Origin: Planctomycetota bacterium
GTDB lineage: Bacteria > Planctomycetota > MHYJ01 > WSZJ01 > JACPWG01
Assembly (NCBI GenBank): GCA_016220045.1
Contig: JACRIP010000646.1
Coordinates: 1 to 5,501, forward strand
DNA length: 5,501 bases
Direction of reading: 5' to 3'
The position numbers and the translations under genes were made by a program. Of this stretch, positions 5,446 through 5,501 are shown in pieces (positions within the stretch are counted from its first letter, which is position 1; every line of letters starts with the position of its first letter). The notes beneath the pieces are model-generated. The model worked only from the letters and a program-made list of their open reading frames with translations. It did no database searches and was not told where the DNA came from.

Positions 5446-5475
5446 ATTCTACCCCCGGCCCCGCGCGCGGCTCAA
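5446..5475 (-). promoter_or_regulatory. Candidate sigma70-type promoter for the cyclase gene
   Basis: The minus strand shows TTGAGC (plus 5470-5475) and TAGAAT (plus 5446-5451) with an 18-bp spacer. They match four of six and five of six consensus bases in otherwise GC-rich DNA. Initiation at about 5439 would leave a leader of about 33 nt before the ATG at 5405. A small palindrome, ATTGC-GCGA-GCAAT (5480-5493), lies just upstream of the -35 and could be an operator or the end of the previous transcript. No strong Shine-Dalgarno precedes the ATG. Confidence 0.4.
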
Positions 5476-5501
5476 GAGGATTGCGCGAGCAATTCGACGA
5501 G

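Noticed and set aside
5472..5501. Possible last nine codons (LVELLAQSS, then TGA) of an upstream minus-strand gene
   Set aside because: Too short to support; it could equally be intergenic. If real, its stop overlaps the cyclase -35 element.

Overview
The window is a very GC-rich chromosomal segment with strong G/C third-position bias. Every gene I can support is on the minus strand, so the window reads from right to left. GC richness, a class III cyclase with an SRPBCC/DUF5939-type front end, and several families of intergenic palindromic and short tandem repeats fit a large-genome soil or sediment bacterium (Acidobacteriota, Myxococcota, Rokubacteria/Binatota or similar). That is a guess from style; no marker gene is present.

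Layout, right to left. A candidate sigma70-type promoter (5446-5475) precedes a multidomain adenylate cyclase (5405-3537) whose stop codon lies inside a REP-like palindromic repeat. Two copies of that repeat face each other across about 74 bp (3401-3571). Next is an AhpD/carboxymuconolactone-decarboxylase-family redox protein (3376-2741). It appears to be split in two by an in-frame UGA, but that UGA sits exactly at the second cysteine position of the family's CxxC...H active site (C-D-Y-UGA-L-S-S-H), with hairpin potential just downstream. The best reading is one intact selenoprotein with a CxxU motif. Its own stop codon overlaps (ATGA) the start of a 563-residue protein (2744-1053) with a GTPase fold but destroyed nucleotide-binding motifs, a coiled coil and a C-terminal membrane anchor.

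A 43-bp-armed inverted repeat built of 8-bp GTTTGGGA-like units (906-1052) follows that gene's stop codon directly. After it come a small two-helix membrane protein (873-556), an array of 10-bp phased repeats (491-560), and the first 164 residues of an intact Era/Der-like GTPase (492-1) that runs off the window.

Working together (inference): the selenoprotein and pseudo-GTPase are translationally coupled. The left half looks like a membrane-associated GTPase module: one active GTPase, one degenerate tail-anchored partner and one small membrane protein. The cyclase has its own promoter and could be a separate cAMP-signalling unit. The most valuable observation is the selenoprotein, which automatic annotation would split into two truncated genes or call a pseudogene.
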